DNA from: an uncultured Pedobacter sp.
GTDB taxonomy: Bacteria > Bacteroidota > Bacteroidia > Sphingobacteriales > Sphingobacteriaceae
Length of the DNA: 9,562 nt
Assembly: GCF_946479715.1 (NCBI RefSeq)
Contig: NZ_CAMLHF010000209.1
Location: 1 to 9,562, forward strand
Reading direction: 5' to 3'
In this document: one piece after another, positions 6,076 to 9,562 of the stretch
Layout: each line of letters starts with the position of its first letter
Position numbering within the stretch: the stretch's first letter is position 1
Translations under genes and position numbers: made by a program
Notes under the pieces: generated by a model
Seen by the model: the letters and a program-made list of their open reading frames with translations, nothing else
What the model was told of the DNA's origin: nothing
Databases searched by the model: none

Positions 6076-9000
6076 TTATCTCTTAAATTTTAAAATGGTA
6101 TAAGAATGTGCCGGGAAGCTATATTTAGGTACATCTCCAGTTAGATTTACCTTTGAGCTTACTGTTTTATACCGTTCAGGTTCTGTTGGTGTATTCTTTG
6201 AAGTAAGTTCACCCGACAGCACATAAACATCGGTCTCTGGATTTCTACCTTCAAATCCGTTAAGCTCAATTGCAGTAGTAATGGCCTCGGCATTGGTATT
6301 TACAATGTGTAATGCCAAGGTCTTCTCATCTTCGCTACGCGCTGCTGTTACATCCAGAGCACCTTCAACTTTACTTAAAACACGTAAGGGCAAATAGTTC
6401 TCAGCCTGCATCTTCTGTGAATAAAATGGCGGCATTCCCCATGTCTGACGTGCGGTGAAGAAGATCTGGCCCTGATCCCAGTCGTTGTCATTCTGCTGAT
6501 AAGGTTGCAGTGCGTTGGCAGGACTTGAGGTTAGTACAAATTCATTATGTCTGCGGATTGCATTCAGATTAGTAGCATGGCCCAAGGCGCGCTGAATTCC
6601 GTGCTTGCTCCCATTCTCTTCAAAAACGGCAACTTTCATTTGGGTTGCCGGATCCCATTCCTTAAACATACGTTGCATATCTGCAAGTTGCTTATCAGTA
6701 TCCAGACCTGCCTTTGGATCATCACCACCTACATGGAGGTCCCAATAATCGGCTTTGCCGTTAAGTTCCCTAAATACGTACTCCATATTAGGCGATTCAG
6801 GACGCCACCAGGCTGCGTGTACAAATTTTAAAGAACTATCTTTCTTTTTCATGGCTTCATACAAGAGATTAAAGCGTGCTACATATTCCTCATATGCTTT
6901 TTTGTTATCGCCGTTAAAAATAACCTCTTCATTTCCGATCTCGATATATTTTACTCCGTAAGGTTTTGGATGTCCGTTTTTGGCACGCTTTGCCCCCCAT
7001 TCTGTATTCACATTTCCATTAAGGTATTCTACCATATCAGCCACATCCTCTGGTGTTTCATAGATATTTATAGCAAAACAAGATGTTATGGATGTTGTTT
7101 CACAAAACTTAAGAAACTCCTCTATACCAAAGCCATTAGTGGTATACCAGTTCCAGTGGCCACGATATGGAGGTCGTTTGTCGGGATCACCGATCATTTT
7201 TTTGAACTTGTATTCCGGGGAATTCACCATAGTTCCTGCATAACGCAAAAAGGTTAGCCCTTGCGACACCAACATATTGCCAATGTCGGCCCGAATTGGT
7301 AATCCTTTAAACTGATCTTTACCAGTACCCATAAGTACTGCCTGATCTATCCAAAGTTTGCCGTGTGAAGAAATATAGATAGCCAGTCTGGCATTCTTGT
7401 CTGCGACATTAGAGGTAAATGTAAAAGGATACTTCTTCCAGTTGGCACCTATACCGTTTAATTTTTTGATAGCATATGTTTTGCTGCCATCAGCACTTTC
7501 AAGGGCTATGCTTACAGGACCGTTTAGCTTTTCTGCCTTTAGATATACCCTTCCCTGAAAAGTTTGCCCTTTACGTAAGGCAATCCCCCAACGATTCAAA
7601 CTCCTGTTGGCTACCCCTACTTTTCCGGTACCCGTTGCAAAGGTTATCACCTGCGATTTTTTTCCATTGTAGGCAACATTGCTGTCGAGCTCAAAATTGG
7701 CCTTTACTTGTCCAGACCTGATGATATCCCAGTTATAGCTTACTTGCTCATTGGCGGCGTTGACAAGTCTGAGGGGTTCAGTTTTTCCGTTTTCCAGTAT
7801 GGTGACATTCCTGAACTCCATCGCTGATCTCCAGGTGCGCAAACCTATCTTTCCTTTAAGCAAGGGGTTACGGTCATCCTTAAAGGAAAGCATCTGTTGT
7901 CCATTAAGGAAAACTTCAATCTCGGATCCTTTTAGTACCACCTTTACTTTATTCCATGTTTCAGGATCAAAACTAGCAGCTGCTTCTTTGAGCGATTCAA
8001 AGTTTTGCAGGTGCTTTCCAAGGGCTATCTTTTTACCGTCTCTACTCAGGCTGATCTCATATCCATCAAAAGCATCATCACCTACACCTGCATTGGCTAC
8101 CCGTACCAGCAGTGCCCCACTTTCTCCTTTTCCGGTAAACCTAATCTCGGCTTGAACAGTACCGTTAGTTAGTTCTTTTGGTTCATAAATCAATTTCGCA
8201 CTGTGATCTGGCTCTACACCTATTAGATGCGAACTGGTCATGAATACTTCACTATTTGTGTTTCTGCCGGGAATAATGGCAACAGCACCGTCTTTTGCCG
8301 TCCAATAGCCGGTAAACCTTTTCCATTGGTTATGATTTATACCTGTAGAAGGTTCTTCAAAACTCTCGCCAAATATGCGCTGGTCGTAAAAGCCACCGTA
8401 GATTTCGTGGTTCACATCTTCAATATTTGAACCGTAGATAAGTGGACTTAATTTATTTTGGATTTGACCTACATCTACCTTAATGCGTGCATTTTGAGGT
8501 AGCGGTAGCCAAACTTTATAGCCTTTTACTGCTCTGTTTCCAACAGCATAGTAAGGGATAGCGGTAAAAGTTTTACCGTCAGCTGTTTTGCCGGTAATCA
8601 CATTCACACCCTTTAGGAGGTTGCCTTTGTATTGCGATTGCAGTGCTGCAGTAGTATCTATTTGCAACTGTTCAACATTAGCATTATCTGCTGCCTCGAG
8701 GCTGTAAACAATAGGTCCTGACGCTATTGCTACGCTGTTTCTTAAATCTTTTACTTGATTATTTGCAGTCACAAAACGCGGTTTCATAGGCAACTGCAGC
8801 TCCACCTGATCGCCTTTTTTCCATTTGCGGCTGATTACAGCATAACCATTGTTCATTGTGGCATTTGCAGGGCTGCCGTTTACAAGCAGTGTATATAATG
8901 AAGGCAGATCAGAACTATAGAGATCGTAAGGATTCTCTTTTCCCCTTGCCCATCCTGGAATGCGAAGGCTTAAACTAAAGGCCGATTCCTTTTCTGGATT

Positions 9001-9562
9001 TACATTTAGGCTAATCTTTCCTTCCCAGGGGTAATTGGTTTTCTGCGAAATGGCGATCAGGGTTTTGTTGGACAGGCGGATATTGGCATCACTGCCGATA
9101 AACATGTTAACAAACACGCGATCGCCTGAAGACGCGTAAATGTAGTTTGGCAGTTCAGAAACCATTTTTAAGAACATAGGTGGGCAGCATGGGCAGGAAT
9201 GCCATGCCCATCTTGAATGATCATGTGCGTTGAGTGGGTTTTGATAAGTATACTGATCGCCCGAAAGAGACACACCAGTAAGTACGTTGTTGTACAGGAC
9301 ACGTTCAAACTCGTCCATGTACTTTCCATCGCCGGTGAGTTCATTCATACGCTGACTGAAAAATCCTGCGCCTACAGCAGCACAAGTTTCCAGATAAGCA
9401 TCAGTTGGAAGGTAAAAATCGGGCCCGAATTTTTCGTCGTGCGCAATGGCACCAACACCACCTGTTACGAACATGCGGCGGCCAACCATATTGTCCCAAA
9501 GCTGATCTGCTGTTTGTATGTACTGAGGATCATGACTCTCCAAAGCCACAGCTGTAATACCT
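6076..9562 (-). CDS. GH127-GH51 fusion: putative bifunctional beta-/alpha-L-arabinofuranosidase (5' end outside window)
   Basis: The frame stays open through 9562, so the visible 1,162 codons lack the true start; the GTG at 9549 is internal. Codons 9562 to about 8500 are the C-terminal part of a GH127 enzyme. They include RRMFVTGG, a candidate acid Glu in HDEKFG (9433-9435), the ETC zinc ligands (Glu 9388-9390, Cys 9382-9384) and CPCC (9184-9195) with the nucleophilic Cys at 9187-9189. The module ends IPYYAVGNR...VWLP. Within about five residues a GH51 enzyme begins (IYGSNIEDVNHEIYGG). An inserted concanavalin-like domain follows (about 8310-7780), then a CBM4_9-like sandwich (about 7745-7325). 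The TIM barrel has acid/base Glu in EIGNEE (6928-6930) and likely nucleophile Glu in VFEENG (6619-6621), and a C-terminal beta domain ends SFPAHSYTILKFKR. Together these suggest removal of both beta- and alpha-linked L-arabinofuranose from plant glycans, probably periplasmic or surface-located. By alignment from memory with HypBA1, about 280-320 residues are missing upstream. Confidence 0.85.
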   Translation of the reverse strand, partial: GITAVALESHDPQYIQTADQLWDNMVGRRMFVTGGVGAIAHDEKFGPDFYLPTDAYLETCAAVGAGFFSQRMNELTGDGKYMDEFERVLYNNVLTGVSLSGDQYTYQNPLNAHDHSRWAWHSCPCCPPMFLKMVSELPNYIYASSGDRVFVNMFIGSDANIRLSNKTLIAISQKTNYPWEGKISLNVNPEKESAFSLSLRIPGWARGKENPYDLYSSDLPSLYTLLVNGSPANATMNNGYAVISRKWKKGDQVELQLPMKPRFVTANNQVKDLRNSVAIASGPIVYSLEAADNANVEQLQIDTTAALQSQYKGNLLKGVNVITGKTADGKTFTAIPYYAVGNRAVKGYKVWLPLPQNARIKVDVGQIQNKLSPLIYGSNIEDVNHEIYGGFYDQRIFGESFEEPSTGINHNQWKRFTGYWTAKDGAVAIIPGRNTNSEVFMTSSHLIGVEPDHSAKLIYEPKELTNGTVQAEIRFTGKGESGALLVRVANAGVGDDAFDGYEISLSRDGKKIALGKHLQNFESLKEAAASFDPETWNKVKVVLKGSEIEVFLNGQQMLSFKDDRNPLLKGKIGLRTWRSAMEFRNVTILENGKTEPLRLVNAANEQVSYNWDIIRSGQVKANFELDSNVAYNGKKSQVITFATGTGKVGVANRSLNRWGIALRKGQTFQGRVYLKAEKLNGPVSIALESADGSKTYAIKKLNGIGANWKKYPFTFTSNVADKNARLAIYISSHGKLWIDQAVLMGTGKDQFKGLPIRADIGNMLVSQGLTFLRYAGTMVNSPEYKFKKMIGDPDKRPPYRGHWNWYTTNGFGIEEFLKFCETTSITSCFAINIYETPEDVADMVEYLNGNVNTEWGAKRAKNGHPKPYGVKYIEIGNEEVIFNGDNKKAYEEYVARFNLLYEAMKKKDSSLKFVHAAWWRPESPNMEYVFRELNGKADYWDLHVGGDDPKAGLDTDKQLADMQRMFKEWDPATQMKVAVFEENGSKHGIQRALGHATNLNAIRRHNEFVLTSSPANALQPYQQNDNDWDQGQIFFTARQTWGMPPFYSQKMQAENYLPLRVLSKVEGALDVTAARSEDEKTLALHIVNTNAEAITTAIELNGFEGRNPETDVYVLSGELTSKNTPTEPERYKTVSSKVNLTGDVPKYSFPAHSYTILKFKR

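Noticed and set aside
7751..8155. A 134-codon plus-strand open frame opposite the GH51 module
   Set aside because: It lies wholly antisense within a well-supported conserved enzyme, its translation shows no recognisable domain, and similar open frames recur on that strand through the gene. It is a coding shadow.
8440..8520. Frameshift or misassembly creating an artificial GH127-GH51 join
   Set aside because: Both sides are in the same frame with no stop, no homopolymer run and smooth family-like sequence up to the join. It cannot be excluded without reads, but nothing in the sequence suggests it.
9547..9549. GTG as the real start of the glycosidase
   Set aside because: The frame remains open upstream to the window edge and the GH127 barrel would lack roughly its N-terminal half. 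The true start must be outside the window.
1..9562. CRISPR arrays, tRNA or rRNA genes, insertion sequences, attachment sites
   Set aside because: No regularly spaced repeats, cloverleaf-like segments, transposase motifs or flanking inverted repeats were seen on either strand.

Overview
The window looks like a chromosomal segment of a Bacteroidota bacterium, most likely a Sphingobacteriaceae member such as Pedobacter. The grounds are moderately AT-rich coding, start codons preceded by AT-rich sequence rather than strong Shine-Dalgarno sites, candidate promoters of the Bacteroidota type (TTTG / TAnnTTTG), an outer-membrane beta-barrel (OMP_b-brl_3-type) receptor beside a LytS/LytTR pair, a lipoprotein with a discoidin domain, and a large plant-polysaccharide glycosidase. 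Genus is inferred from protein style only.

Layout. At the left edge (1-47, minus) are the first codons of what looks like an ECF sigma factor. A palindrome-rich intergenic region of about 305 bases follows (48-352). Next is a plus-strand gene for a lipoprotein metallopeptidase with a zincin motif and a C-terminal F5/8 (discoidin) domain (353-1960). A strong hairpin terminator (1983-2020) separates it from the convergent gene (2037-4217, minus) for a TonB-dependent-receptor-like outer-membrane protein. A 125-base divergent region (4218-4342) leads into a plus-strand two-component operon: a LytS-type membrane histidine kinase (4343-5371) overlapping a LytTR response regulator (5358-6068). Only 7 bases after the regulator, the convergent end of a very large minus-strand gene begins (6076 to beyond 9562). 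It encodes a secreted-type enzyme that joins a GH127 (beta-L-arabinofuranosidase) module directly to a complete GH51 (alpha-L-arabinofuranosidase) module.

How they may work together. The kinase and regulator form one signalling unit, and the divergently transcribed receptor is the obvious candidate partner or target. The right-hand gene probably belongs to an arabinan- or arabinoglycan-degrading locus continuing past the window. Whether the LytTR system controls it cannot be seen here. The sigma factor and peptidase are separate transcription units that share the left intergenic region. No tRNA, rRNA, CRISPR array, insertion sequence or attachment site was recognised. The most notable item is the GH127-GH51 fusion.
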